From Actinomycetales bacterium (GTDB lineage Bacteria; Actinomycetota; Actinomycetes; Actinomycetales; Actinomycetaceae), in the NCBI GenBank assembly GCA_015655375.1, contig JAATFD010000050.1:1-62514 (forward strand): a stretch of 62,514 nt of DNA, written 5' to 3'. Both the position numbers and the translations under genes were made by a program. Position 1 is the first letter of the stretch. Each line of letters begins with the position of its first letter. Shown piece after piece: positions 1-8,341 of the stretch. The notes under the pieces were generated by a model. That model was given only the letters and a program-made list of their open reading frames with translations, was not told the origin of the DNA and ran no database searches.

Positions 1-309
1 CGGGGTGAAGGAGCCTGCGCGGTCCAGGACGGCCGCCCACATGCCGGTGGCCGGCGCTTCCTCGCTCGGCGTCGTCGTGGCAGAAGCGGCTTCGTCGATC
101 TCTCCGGCGGGGTCGGGGATCGGTTCCGGTTCGGGCTCCGTGGCGGGTGCGGTCGGCTCCTCGACCGTGGGCGCGGGTGTGTCAACGGGCGTCTCGGACG
201 ACGGGGTCAGTGGTTCGAACACCGGCTGTGCCTCGAGCACCAGGTCGGCGTCGGTGGGGATGGGCGACTCGGCGTCGGGGGTACGGGCGTCGTGATCCTG
301 GTCAGACAT
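1..309 (-). CDS. Acidic Pro/Glu/Thr-rich protein, N-terminal 103 codons only (cut by window edge)
   Basis: The reading frame starts at ATG 309, preceded on the minus strand by a clear AGGAGG ribosome site, and stays open to base 1, so the C-terminus lies outside the window. The visible part starts MSDQDHDARTPDAESPIPTD and is a low-complexity, strongly acidic stretch rich in Pro, Glu, Thr and Ala. Around residue 92 it becomes more ordinary (GMWAAVLDRAGSFTP). I see no signal peptide, membrane segment or catalytic motif. Such N-termini usually are disordered extensions of a folded domain that is not visible here. No function can be assigned. Confidence 0.75.
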   Translation of the reverse strand, partial: MSDQDHDARTPDAESPIPTDADLVLEAQPVFEPLTPSSETPVDTPAPTVEEPTAPATEPEPEPIPDPAGEIDEAASATTTPSEEAPATGMWAAVLDRAGSFTP

Positions 310-380
310 AGGGCCTCCTGTTCGTGCCCCCAACTTAGCGCCGGAGTCTGCCGGTTACCGTGAAGGGGAGCGGCAGGCCG

Positions 381-1460
381 TCAGATCGGGGATTCCTCAC
401 GTCCGATCGAGGTGACAGGGAGGGCCTCGCGAATCTGACGGAACAGGAACCTCCGTGCCCAGTGGACCCCGAGGGTGACGGCACTGAGCGTCAGGCCTTC
501 GGCGGTCAGCGTCGGCGCGGCCAACGACAGCTGGGTGAGTGCAGAGGCGCCGGGCGTGACGACATTGCCGGTCAGGGACGCCCATACCGGCAGGATGAAG
601 TAGGAGGGGAAGATCATCAACAACCAGGCGACGAGCTGGGAACCGAGGGCCGACCAGTGCGAACTCCAGGCGACGACGCCGAGACATACCGCGGCGAGCA
701 GGCCTCCACCGAGGCGCATTTCCGAATTCTCGGTCATGCCGGCCAACCCGTGCGCGGCCACGGCGATCGTGTCATCGGGGGCGGCCCACACGGTCGCGGC
801 GATCGCGACACAGGTCAGGAGAACGGACCCCACCATCACCAGGGTCCGTTCCCGGTAGTGGGAGCGTCCCGGGGAGAAGATGTCGGAGAAATCGTCGAGC
901 GGATGGGCCGTCTCCGATGACGGGGTGTCCTCGTCGTCGCGGGCATCGAGAGCCCGGCCGACCACGATCGCTCGGCACCGGGTGTCGTGGAAGGCCAGGG
1001 TCGCGCCCAGGCAAGTCGTGAAGACCACGATCGGCGAGAGGCTCCAGGTCATCGCGCTCATTGACTGTGCAGTGGAAAAACTGGGGGCGTGGATGACGCC
1101 GGACAGTTGGAGGCACCCGATGATCGCGGCGCATACCGTGACGACGACCATTCCGACGGAGGATTCCTCGGAGTTCACGGCGATGAGCGCCAGGAGGATT
1201 GTCGAGATCAGCAGCCCGATCAGGCCCTCGGAGGAGGACAGGGGCTGCCCGATCGCGGTCTCGGCCTGCATGTCGATGATCGCGAACCCCATGACGATCA
1301 GTGCGACCGGCGCGAAGACCAGAGCGAAGAGACCACTGCGGATCTGTTGGGAGCGCGTCGGCACAGCGGTCCCGGGGGTCGGGTCCGGAACTCGGAAGAC
1401 GGAGGGGACGCCACGCCGGGCCGGCCCGCCGGGGCGGAAGGAGGCGTCGGGCGCAGTCAT
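381..1460 (-). CDS. Polytopic membrane protein, unknown function
   Basis: A 359-residue protein with a cytoplasmic-looking Pro/Arg-rich N-terminus and about eight hydrophobic segments (roughly 42-63, 78-98, 102-122, 140-158, 207-227, 250-267, 273-292, 324-340). A charged loop rich in Asp lies at 170-205. I do not recognise a family motif, and no transporter signature or enzyme residues stand out. The start at 1460 was chosen because GATACT lies six bases upstream, which fits a leaderless start. An in-frame ATG at 1475 is the alternative. The gene is divergent from the 1545 gene with only 84 bases between them, so the two may share regulation. Confidence 0.75.
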   Translation of the reverse strand: MTAPDASFRPGGPARRGVPSVFRVPDPTPGTAVPTRSQQIRSGLFALVFAPVALIVMGFAIIDMQAETAIGQPLSSSEGLIGLLISTILLALIAVNSEESSVGMVVVTVCAAIIGCLQLSGVIHAPSFSTAQSMSAMTWSLSPIVVFTTCLGATLAFHDTRCRAIVVGRALDARDDEDTPSSETAHPLDDFSDIFSPGRSHYRERTLVMVGSVLLTCVAIAATVWAAPDDTIAVAAHGLAGMTENSEMRLGGGLLAAVCLGVVAWSSHWSALGSQLVAWLLMIFPSYFILPVWASLTGNVVTPGASALTQLSLAAPTLTAEGLTLSAVTLGVHWARRFLFRQIREALPVTSIGREESPI

Positions 1461-1466
1461 GGTTCC

Positions 1467-1472
1467 AGTATC
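1467..1472 (-). promoter_or_regulatory. -10 box placing transcription start at the ATG of the 1460 gene
   Basis: GATACT lies exactly six bases before ATG 1460 on the minus strand, so the mRNA would begin at the start codon (leaderless). No Shine-Dalgarno sequence is visible. Confidence 0.4.
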
Positions 1473-1532
1473 CATCGGCTGCTGGGATCTGGCTGGGAGC
1501 GTCTTGGGAGCTTCCCGGGTGGGAGCGAACCG

Positions 1533-1538
1533 TATCCT
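1533..1538 (+). promoter_or_regulatory. -10 box for leaderless start at GTG 1545
   Basis: TATCCT is followed by six bases and then GTG. There is no convincing ribosome-binding site, so initiation on a leaderless transcript is likely. Confidence 0.5.
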
Positions 1539-1544
1539 GTGCGG

Positions 1545-2405
1545 GTGAGCGATCCCGTACCAGACGATGCGACCAACGACGGCGTCTCCCTGACAGAGGT
1601 GGCCGCGCGCGAGGACGTGCGTGCGGCGATCGGGCAGGCCGAGGCCTCCCTCGCCCACCTGCGTTTCCATGAGGGACTGCGCCGTGGGTGGGAGGAGGCC
1701 CGGGCGGAGGCCGCTGTGCGGGAAGCGTGGGCGCTGGCGAGTCTGGAGGGTGTGAGGATCGGTCTGGACGATCTGAGGGCGCTGACGATGCTTGATGTCG
1801 GGATGGCGGGGGCAGACAGCCTCGACGAGGCACAGGCCGACCCCGGCGTGGCGCTCGCGGTGGGGATCTGGCGGGCGCAATGGAGTCTGACGACGGCTCT
1901 TTCTCCCCTCAACACCCGCACACCGGTGGCTCCGCGGTCACGATCCCTGCCCGGTCTCGTCGCGGGGTGGCACCGGGACATCTGCTCCGGACTGGCCTCA
2001 CGCGGCATGGTCGATCCCGACCGGGTCGCCGTTCCGACCGACCCCGCGCGGATGACTCGCGTCCTGCGAATGGCGGGATCGAGCGAGCCCTCTCTGGTCG
2101 TGGCCGCGCGGATTCTCGCCGAGTTTCGCCGCGAGGACCTCGTCTCACCCGGGTCACTGGCCTGTGGGGCGACGGTGGCGCGGTGGATCCTCGTCCAGCG
2201 GGGGCTCGATCCGACGGGCGTCGCCGTGATCTCGGCCCTCGATGTGGAGGATGCTCCCGGCGCGGGTCGGGCCCTCGGAGGGTGGATCCGCGGGGACGAG
2301 GACGGGGTGGCCGACTGGATCATCCGCGTGGCGGCCGGGGTCGAGCGAGGTGCACACGAGGGTGAGGACGTCGCCCTGCGTGTTCAGGCGGGCCGACTTC
2401 GCTGA
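1545..2405 (+). CDS. Helical protein of the actinobacterial helicase/Tad neighbourhood; degenerate Fic-like fold possible
   Basis: A 286-residue soluble, mostly helical protein with many Ala, Arg and Glu. An N-terminal helical region (residues 10-85, with an EEARAEAAVREAWALASLEG stretch) and a later segment LACGATVARWILVQRGLDP resemble the layout of Fic-fold proteins, in which a conserved HPFxxGNGR loop normally sits. Here that loop is absent, so AMPylation activity is not expected. Related proteins in actinobacteria lie next to the HAD-IB phosphatase and Tad genes, as here, and are often annotated vaguely as oxidoreductases with little support. It converges on the HAD gene with 47 bases between stops. 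The function is unknown. Confidence 0.7.
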   Translation: MSDPVPDDATNDGVSLTEVAAREDVRAAIGQAEASLAHLRFHEGLRRGWEEARAEAAVREAWALASLEGVRIGLDDLRALTMLDVGMAGADSLDEAQADPGVALAVGIWRAQWSLTTALSPLNTRTPVAPRSRSLPGLVAGWHRDICSGLASRGMVDPDRVAVPTDPARMTRVLRMAGSSEPSLVVAARILAEFRREDLVSPGSLACGATVARWILVQRGLDPTGVAVISALDVEDAPGAGRALGGWIRGDEDGVADWIIRVAAGVERGAHEGEDVALRVQAGRLR

Positions 2406-2452
2406 ACTCGGGCGGGTGGTCCGGGTGTGGCGGGAGGCTCCCGGCGGGGCAG

Positions 2453-3247
2453 TCAGGCGTGGTGGACCTTCCAGGCGGCCAGGACCGTCAGCCCGAGGGC
2501 CACCGCCGCCGCGAGCGCGGGAACCACACGCGCGACGCGGCGAGGTCTCACCCGCACCGTGTGGGTGAAGGACATGACCTGCCAGCGGCGCTCGAGGGCG
2601 ATCCGGTGGAGGGCGCGATCCGGATTGACGGCGACGGGATGCCCGACCCACTCGAGCAAGGGCAAATCGGAGACGGAATCCGAGTAAGCGAAGCACTCGG
2701 AGGGCTCCCATCCCTGATCGGAGGCCAGCTCGGCGCAGGCCAGGGCTTTCTGCTGCCCGGAGGTATAGGTACCGATGATCCCGGTGAAGACCCCGTCCTC
2801 GTCGACCTCGGCGCGGGAGCCGATGGAGAAGTCCGCACCGAGCATCTCGGCGATGGGGCGGACCATCTCTTCGACCGAGGCTGAGGCGACGACGACCGCT
2901 TGTCCGGCGCTGCGGTGCAGGGCGATCATGTCGAGAGCCTCCGTGAAGCACAGAGGATCGATCGACCGGGTCAGTGCGTCGCGCACCGTGGATTCGACGA
3001 CGGTTGCGTCCCACCCGCGGGCCAACGCCCCCAGGGCCTCGCGCATGTGCTCCATCGCCCGGTCATCGGCCCCGCGCACCAGGTAGGGCAGGTGGATCAG
3101 CAGGCCGAGGGCGGCACTGCGCCGCGTGATGAGTCCCGCGTCGAGGAGCGGATCGCGCAGGGCGATCGAGGACGCCGTCGACAAGACAGTCTTGTCGAGG
3201 TCGAAGAAGGCGGCGGGCCTGGGGCGCGAGGGCGATGTGGTGGTCAC
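2453..3247 (-). CDS. HAD-IB family phosphatase (SerB-like) with C-terminal membrane segment
   Basis: The protein has 264 residues. Motif I is FFDLDKTVL near the N-terminus (nucleophile Asp of DLD), motif II is the ASASVEEMV segment, the conserved Lys follows GQQ, and motif III/IV is AYSDSVSDLPLL. All are present, so phosphatase activity is likely. The substrate is not predictable; SerB and CicA relatives act on phosphoserine or similar small phosphoesters. A hydrophobic C-terminal helix (VVPALAAAVALGLTVLAAW) suggests membrane anchoring. GTG 3247 is preferred over GTG 3262 because GGAGGAG lies just upstream of it. In actinobacteria this HAD-IB subfamily is a standing member of the Tad/helicase neighbourhood, and the gene is divergent from the CpaE-like gene here. 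Confidence 0.88.
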   Translation of the reverse strand: MTTTSPSRPRPAAFFDLDKTVLSTASSIALRDPLLDAGLITRRSAALGLLIHLPYLVRGADDRAMEHMREALGALARGWDATVVESTVRDALTRSIDPLCFTEALDMIALHRSAGQAVVVASASVEEMVRPIAEMLGADFSIGSRAEVDEDGVFTGIIGTYTSGQQKALACAELASDQGWEPSECFAYSDSVSDLPLLEWVGHPVAVNPDRALHRIALERRWQVMSFTHTVRVRPRRVARVVPALAAAVALGLTVLAAWKVHHA

Positions 3248-3411
3248 GGTGTCTCCTCCCACAAGGGCGTCGAACGGGGCCGGGTGGGCCTGTGCGCGGC
3301 GATGCGGACTGCTGTGGATCGGTTGTCCACAGGTTCGGCTCGTCGCTCAGTCTTCCACAGATCCGGCGGGAAGTGCTGGCTGGCGGGACGCGACGGGTAT
3401 GGGCTGGGGCC

Positions 3412-4515
3412 ATGATGCACAGGGCGCGACGACGCAGCGGACGGGCGATCCTCACACGACGAGACCGGTGTGACACCGGTGGGCGGACGCGCGAGGGAGT
3501 GTCGCCGCCCCGGGCGCCCCGGGTGCTCGTCAACGGCCTGGACGCGCCCGCCCGCCACCTCGTCCGGGAGGTCGCGCGGTTGCTCGGGGCCGAGGTCATC
3601 GAGGCCGGTGTCGGGAACGTCGGGGCCGAGGAGGTCGGAAAGGTCGATCTCGTCCTGGTCGGTGGAGCGGCGAGCGAAGGGAACGGGACGGTACACGTGG
3701 CGCCCGCGGCCCCGACGGTCGTCGTCGGTCCGAGTGGATCGATGAGCCTGCCCGGGGATGAGGCGATTCTGGCGGAGATGATCTCGTCTGTGAAGGTTCC
3801 CCGGGACGACCCAGTCATCGCGCCGACGCGAAGCCGGGTCGCGCGTCCCCTCGTCCTCGCGGTCGCGGGCTGGGAGGGCGGCGTGGGCGCGACGACGCTG
3901 GCCCGGGGGTTGGCCGGCGCCGGTCGGTCCGTCCTTGTGGACGCCTCGGGGAGCGGGGCCGGCGTCCTCGGGCTCGAGGAGACGCGGGATGAGGGCATCC
4001 ATTGGGCCGACCTGGATCCGGAGGAGACCCGATTCGGCGTGGACCTGATGGAGGCCTTGCCGCGTGTGGGTGGCATCCCGGTGCTCGCGGCGGACGGACG
4101 CGGGGGAGTCAGCGGATCCGATCCACGGCTGACGCGCGTCCTGCGGGGGATCGCCGGGAGCACAGATATCGTCGTCGACCTGGGACGATGGGACGACCGC
4201 GCGGTCACGGCATTGGTGGGAGGCATGATCGACGCCGTGTGCCTCGTGGGCAGAGGAAACCGGGATTCCGCGGTCGCCCTGTCCGCCTCGATCGCGATGT
4301 GTCCGCCAACGCGCCCCGTCGTCGTCGCCCACACCGGCGCGTCGCACCCCCTGCTCGGCCTCGCGCTCGATGCCGTGGGCCAGGATGTTCCCGTCTGGCG
4401 TTTCCGGCGACGCCATCACGGTCCGCGCCCACGGGAGACACGACGGCTGTGGGACCTCGTTCGCCAGGAGGAGTCGCACCGGTGGATGTCCTCGTGGTCG
4501 GCGGTGCGCACATGA
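3412..4515 (+). CDS. CpaE/Ssd-like ParA-family ATPase of the Tad locus
   Basis: Counted from ATG 3412 the protein has 367 residues. Residues 36-130 form a receiver-like or linker region (VLVNGLDAPARHLVREVARL). Residues 145-340 are a MinD/ParA-type P-loop domain with GWEGGVGATT (153-162), in which the usual second Lys position is Ala, as in CpaE homologues. Actinobacterial members (septum-site-determining/CpaE-like) help position or energise Tad pili. GTG 3499 is a possible shorter start (338 residues, beginning just before the conserved region), but its AGGG site is very close to the codon. The 3' end overlaps the TadA start by four bases (ATGA), indicating translational coupling. Confidence 0.85.
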   Translation: MMHRARRRSGRAILTRRDRCDTGGRTREGVSPPRAPRVLVNGLDAPARHLVREVARLLGAEVIEAGVGNVGAEEVGKVDLVLVGGAASEGNGTVHVAPAAPTVVVGPSGSMSLPGDEAILAEMISSVKVPRDDPVIAPTRSRVARPLVLAVAGWEGGVGATTLARGLAGAGRSVLVDASGSGAGVLGLEETRDEGIHWADLDPEETRFGVDLMEALPRVGGIPVLAADGRGGVSGSDPRLTRVLRGIAGSTDIVVDLGRWDDRAVTALVGGMIDAVCLVGRGNRDSAVALSASIAMCPPTRPVVVAHTGASHPLLGLALDAVGQDVPVWRFRRRHHGPRPRETRRLWDLVRQEESHRWMSSWSAVRT

Positions 4516-5771
4516 GCGCCGGAGCGGCCTGGCGCCCGACGGGTCGGGAACAAGGGGAAGTGACGCGGGCCGGTCCGGACGACCGGCTCCGGCGGGCGGT
4601 CGCGTCGGGTGAGGACGTGGCCAGCGCGGTGCGAGGGCATGCGCGCCCCGGTGCCGGGGTTCGCGAAATGGTCTCGGCGCTCGTACAGATGGACACCCTG
4701 GTGGCGGGGGTCGGGCCGGAACTCGCCCCGTTGCTCGCTGACCCCGCGGTCACCGACGTCCTCGTCAATTCCACAGAAGTCTGGTGCGACCGTGGCGAGG
4801 GCCTCGACCGCGTTCGGGTCGAGCTGGGTGGGGATACGCAGGTGCGCTCGCTCGCGGTGCACATGGCGGCGGTGTGTGGGCGTCGCCTCGACGAGGCCAG
4901 TCCGATCGTCGACGGAACGTTGCCTGGGGGCGTGCGCCTGCACGCCGTTCTTCCCCCATTGTCCGGCACGGGAACGTTGATCTCGCTGCGGACCTCACGC
5001 CCGAGCGCACTGAGCATGGCGCACATGATCGCCACGGGGACTCTGCCAAGAGCCATTGAGCCACTCGTGCGGCTGTTGGTGGAGCGTCGGGCGAACACGA
5101 TGATCTCCGGCTCCACGGGCTCGGGCAAGACGACGGTCCTGGCCACGCTGCTCGGATTGGTCCCCCGCGACCAGCGGATCGTCTGCATCGAGGAGGTCAC
5201 CGAGCTGCGGCCCGACCATCCGCACGTCGTCCACCTCCAGGAACGTCGGCCCAATGTCCAGGGAGCGGGGTCCGTGACCCTGGCCGACCTCGTGCGTGCC
5301 GCGATGCGAATGAGGCCCGATCGAATTGTGCTGGGGGAGTGCCGGGGCGCCGAGGTCCGCGACGTGTTGACTGCGCTGAACACCGGACACGAGGGCGGAT
5401 GGGCGACGATCCATGCCAACGATGTCCAGGACGTCCCCGCGCGTCTGTCGGCTTTGGGCGCTTTGGCCGGAATGGATGATGCGGCAGTGGCGGCGCAGGG
5501 TGCCGCGGCGATCGATGCCGTTCTGCAGATGCGGCGGTTCTCGGCTCCGATCGGAGCGACCCGTCGGCTCTGCCAGATCGGGGTGCTCGTGCGCGGCGGC
5601 GATCGGCTGACCTGCCGGCTGGCCGTGGATCTTCCGACCGTCGGCCACCCCCGGTTGGAGCAGGGGTGGCCGGTGCTCGCCCGGCGCCTCGGCCTCGATC
5701 CCGATGCCGGGTTGCCCGACGGGTCACGGGACGCTCCGCCGGACGCGACGCGGCCGGAGTCGCTGCTGTGA
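4512..5771 (+). CDS. tadA: TadA/CpaF-type secretion ATPase
   Basis: The protein has 419 residues, close to the usual CpaF/TadA length. It has an N-terminal helical domain (1-150) and a RecA-like motor domain with Walker A GSTGSGKTT (200-208), Walker B with acidic residues in IVCIEEVT (223-230), the Asp/His-box region GECRGAEV (275-282) and GHEGGWATIHAND (292-304) with conserved His. It powers assembly or retraction of Flp/Tad-type pili at the cytoplasmic face of the membrane. It overlaps its neighbours by ATGA at 4512 and GTGA at 5768, so the operon is tightly coupled. The symbol means tight-adherence TadA and is unrelated to the tRNA deaminase TadA at 44344. Confidence 0.93.
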   Translation: MSAGAAWRPTGREQGEVTRAGPDDRLRRAVASGEDVASAVRGHARPGAGVREMVSALVQMDTLVAGVGPELAPLLADPAVTDVLVNSTEVWCDRGEGLDRVRVELGGDTQVRSLAVHMAAVCGRRLDEASPIVDGTLPGGVRLHAVLPPLSGTGTLISLRTSRPSALSMAHMIATGTLPRAIEPLVRLLVERRANTMISGSTGSGKTTVLATLLGLVPRDQRIVCIEEVTELRPDHPHVVHLQERRPNVQGAGSVTLADLVRAAMRMRPDRIVLGECRGAEVRDVLTALNTGHEGGWATIHANDVQDVPARLSALGALAGMDDAAVAAQGAAAIDAVLQMRRFSAPIGATRRLCQIGVLVRGGDRLTCRLAVDLPTVGHPRLEQGWPVLARRLGLDPDAGLPDGSRDAPPDATRPESLL

Positions 5772-7063
5772 CGGGGATCGAGGTGGCGATGCTCGCGGCC
5801 GTCCTGTTGGTCGTGATGGGATCGATCGACCTTCTGGCGGAGTCCTCACGTCTGTCGTGGTGGAGGGCCGGTGCCGGCCGCGACGTGGGGCCCGCTTCCG
5901 GAGCAGGCTCCGGTGCTGCCTCCGAGAGCGGGCGACGTGACCGGGGTGAGCGCGAGCGTCGTGCTGGCGAGCGTCGTTCGCGCGCGGATCCCAGCGTTTC
6001 CCTGGCCCTGGTCGTCTCCGAGGTCGCGGCGCGGCTGCGGGCGGGCGCTCCGGTGGTCGGAGCGTGGAGAGGCGCCTGGCAACGGGTTCCCCGATGGGGC
6101 GATCTCGGCCCGATCGACGAAGGCGTACCCCGCGGGGTCACGTGGCTTGCGCGGCGAGCACGGTGGTCGGACCTGATCCCCGGGGGATCCGACGATGCCT
6201 CCGACCAGGGCGGCGGACCTGCGGCTCGACCCGACCGCCCCACGGTGCGCGAGGTGATCAGGGATTCCTCGCCGAGGGCGGCGTCCATGCGCCGGGCTGC
6301 GGCCGGTTTGGTCGCCGCCTGCCGGTTCACCCACCGTCTGGGAGCTCCCCTGGCCGATGTGCTCGACACGGTGGCCGACGGGATCGATGAGTCGGCGGCC
6401 GCCGAGGACGCACGACGGGTTGCGGGCAGTGGTCCGCGGATGTCGGCGCGGATCCTCATGGCGCTTCCGCTGCTGGGCATCGTCCTCGGTCAGTCGGTCG
6501 GAGCGAAGCCGCTCGAGACCTTCAGCGATGGGGGAACCGGGACGCTCTGCCTGATCGTGGGGGTGGTCTGTCTGCTCGGCGGGCGTCTGTGCGCGACGCG
6601 GATGCTTCGACGCGCCGAACGCGGGGATCGGGAGGCGATCGATCCGGCGGTCCTGTGCGACCTGGCCGTGGCCGGGCTCGAATCGGGGGCCTCCGTACCA
6701 GCCGTCCTCGCTGCCCTGGGGTTGGCGAGCGGTCTGGACGACCTCGGGCGCATCGGCCGGGAGCTGACACTCGGTGCCCCATGGGCGGTGGCCTGGGATC
6801 CTTGCCCCGACGAGGCGGTGCCCCTCGGGCGTGCCCTCGAGCCGGCCTGGACGGACGGAACCTCGCCCGTCCCCCTCCTGAGACGCAGCGCCGCCCAGAT
6901 CCGCGTCCATCGCCTCAGTGAGGCCCGCGCCCGCGCCGAGGAGCTCGGGGTGCGTCTGGTCGTCCCGCTGGGAGCGCTGTTGCTCCCTGCCTTCCTTGCT
7001 CTCGGTGTCATCCCGGTTCTCCTTCACCTGGGGATCGACGGATTCGAGAACCTCTCCCCGTGA
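5768..7063 (+). CDS. Type II secretion F-domain protein, apparent TadB-TadC fusion
   Basis: The protein has 431 residues with start GTG 5768 inside the previous stop. Residues 6-22 are a membrane helix, followed by a Gly/Arg/Ser linker. Residues 76-225 form a first T2SSF-like helical region (SLALVVSEVAARLRAGAP, then RFTHRLGAPLADVLDTVADG). Membrane helices follow at about 228-246 and 257-274. Residues 298-395 form a second T2SSF-like region (DLAVAGLESGASVPAVLAAL), with another helix near 396-418. In most actinobacteria TadB and TadC are two genes of about 280 and 190 residues. Here a single frame covers both without an intervening stop. The product would be the inner-membrane platform of the pilus machine. 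Confidence 0.8.
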   Translation: MTGIEVAMLAAVLLVVMGSIDLLAESSRLSWWRAGAGRDVGPASGAGSGAASESGRRDRGERERRAGERRSRADPSVSLALVVSEVAARLRAGAPVVGAWRGAWQRVPRWGDLGPIDEGVPRGVTWLARRARWSDLIPGGSDDASDQGGGPAARPDRPTVREVIRDSSPRAASMRRAAAGLVAACRFTHRLGAPLADVLDTVADGIDESAAAEDARRVAGSGPRMSARILMALPLLGIVLGQSVGAKPLETFSDGGTGTLCLIVGVVCLLGGRLCATRMLRRAERGDREAIDPAVLCDLAVAGLESGASVPAVLAALGLASGLDDLGRIGRELTLGAPWAVAWDPCPDEAVPLGRALEPAWTDGTSPVPLLRRSAAQIRVHRLSEARARAEELGVRLVVPLGALLLPAFLALGVIPVLLHLGIDGFENLSP

Positions 7064-7715
7064 GAGTTCTGTCGCTTCGCCCCCCGCTGCCGAGGAAGGT
7101 CCGTGAGGCTCCGAAACGCGGTCATTGACGAGGACGAGGTGGTTTGGTGGCTTGGTCGAGTGTCCTCGTGGATGTGAACCTCCATGAGACCGTCGGCTGC
7201 TCGATGGATCGACGCCCATGACCCATGACCCACGATTCATCGAGCATTGCGGGAACTGGTCTCGCAGGGCGTTCAGGATCTTCGATAGTGGCGCAAATCC
7301 GGCGTGAGGTCGACGATCCAGGACAGTCGGGACAGTCAGGTGTTCCGTTTCTTTCAATGTGGGAGCGGTCGTCCTCGAAACCAGTGCCGCCGCCGGGCCC
7401 GCTTGTGGACTGTGCCCAGGTGGGCCCTCGACTGTGCTCTTGGCAGGATTCGCGCCATTTTCACAGTCAACGGCACATCCTCTTGGACCGGTTGCGTCGA
7501 CCCGATCTCGACCGCCTCGATGCCGAGGGCGCAGGTGTCGGGGACGTCGCGGTCGACGCAGAGAAACCGCCTTCATGCACAGGGGTGATCCACACATGAA
7601 GGCGATGGATTCGGTGGGTCCACAGTTCGGCGACCGGTCGCTGGTGCCGGGTGCGCGCGGGCGGAAGTCTGGAGTTGCCCCCGGAGGGACCGGGGCGACA
7701 GGGAAGGATTCGGAC
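7064..7715. other. 652-base gap inside the Tad locus, no convincing gene
   Basis: No open frame here has both a ribosome site and recognisable content. Short tandem repeats are present (CATGACC twice at 7208-7220; GGACAGTC and GGGACAGTC near 7321-7337), and two GGGCCC palindromes at 7395-7400 and 7422-7427 could pair. The gap separates the coupled motor/platform genes from the pilin-like gene, which is why I expect a separate promoter or leader for the pilin. Confidence 0.5.
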
Positions 7716-7970
7716 ATGGCAGTTATCGAGAACCTGGAGCGGGCGGTGATCGGAATCCGACTGGCGATCCGAGCCAGGCTGGAGGCGTGCGTGGCGCCGG
7801 GCATCGGCGCGGGTGCGTCGCAGGACGGGGAAGAGGGATCAACAACCGTTGAGTACGCCATTGGCGCCGTGGCGACTGCGGGATTCGCCGGCCTGCTCCT
7901 CGCGATCCTCAAATCGGGGGTTGTCAAGGGCCTCCTCCAGGGGATCATCGAACGGGCGCTGTCGCTGTGA
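7716..7970 (+). CDS. DUF4244 pilin-like peptide
   Basis: The protein has 84 residues from ATG 7716, which has GGAAGG nine bases upstream. A charged N-terminal leader (to about residue 43) ends in DGEEGSTTVEYAIGAVATAG and runs into a hydrophobic helix (TVEYAIGAVATAGFAGLLLAI), the hallmark of Flp-type prepilins. Cleavage would fall after the Gly before Ser-Thr-Thr-Val-Glu, leaving the conserved Glu five residues into the mature protein. It is probably the major Tad pilin or a pseudopilin. ATG 7596 would extend it by 40 residues and has a weaker site. The 3' end overlaps the next gene by GTGA. Confidence 0.82.
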   Translation: MAVIENLERAVIGIRLAIRARLEACVAPGIGAGASQDGEEGSTTVEYAIGAVATAGFAGLLLAILKSGVVKGLLQGIIERALSL

Positions 7971-8341
7971 GCGCGCTGCGAGGTCGGTGCCGGGATCCCT
8001 CCGACGCTTCCGACGCCGGGATGGTCACGGTGGAGATCGCCCTGGGTGTCGTCGCCGTCATGGTTGTCATCGGGTTCGTCCTGGCGGTGATCGGGGCGGG
8101 GCAGACCCGGGCCTCGCTGTGCCAGGCGGTGCGCGAGGGCGCACGTGAGGCATCTATCGGTCAGGGCGATCCCGTTGCTGTGGCGACACGGTCCTTCGGG
8201 CACTCCCTCGACGTGTCGGTGAATCGATCCGACCGATGGGTCGACGTCTCTGCCACGGCCCCGCTGTCGAGCATGCTCGGGTGGAGTGGCGGACAGGCCT
8301 CGTGCTCGGCGGGGACGTTGATCGAACAGGCCGTCCCGTGA
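7967..8341 (+). CDS. TadE-like minor pilin
   Basis: The protein has 124 residues. A short Arg-rich leader is followed by AGMVTVEIALGVVAVMVVIG, a TadE-type N-terminal prepilin helix with the conserved Glu. Downstream is a small extracytoplasmic domain with Cys at CQAV and SCSAG, which could form a disulfide. TadE-like pseudopilins are thought to form part of the pilus tip or scaffold. The start at GTG 7967 overlaps the preceding stop, and the end overlaps the next GTG at 8338. The four overlapping start/stop pairs in this locus make coordinated translation very likely. Confidence 0.85.
   Translation: MSALRGRCRDPSDASDAGMVTVEIALGVVAVMVVIGFVLAVIGAGQTRASLCQAVREGAREASIGQGDPVAVATRSFGHSLDVSVNRSDRWVDVSATAPLSSMLGWSGGQASCSAGTLIEQAVP

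Noticed and set aside
7208-7223. CATGACC tandem copies as a CRISPR or satellite repeat
   Set aside because: Only two copies, seven bases each, with no spacers.
5846-8203. A 785-codon open frame on the minus strand across the Tad locus
   Set aside because: The plus-strand genes there are firmly identified and overlap each other; the antisense frame is low-complexity Arg/Pro/Ala-rich sequence.
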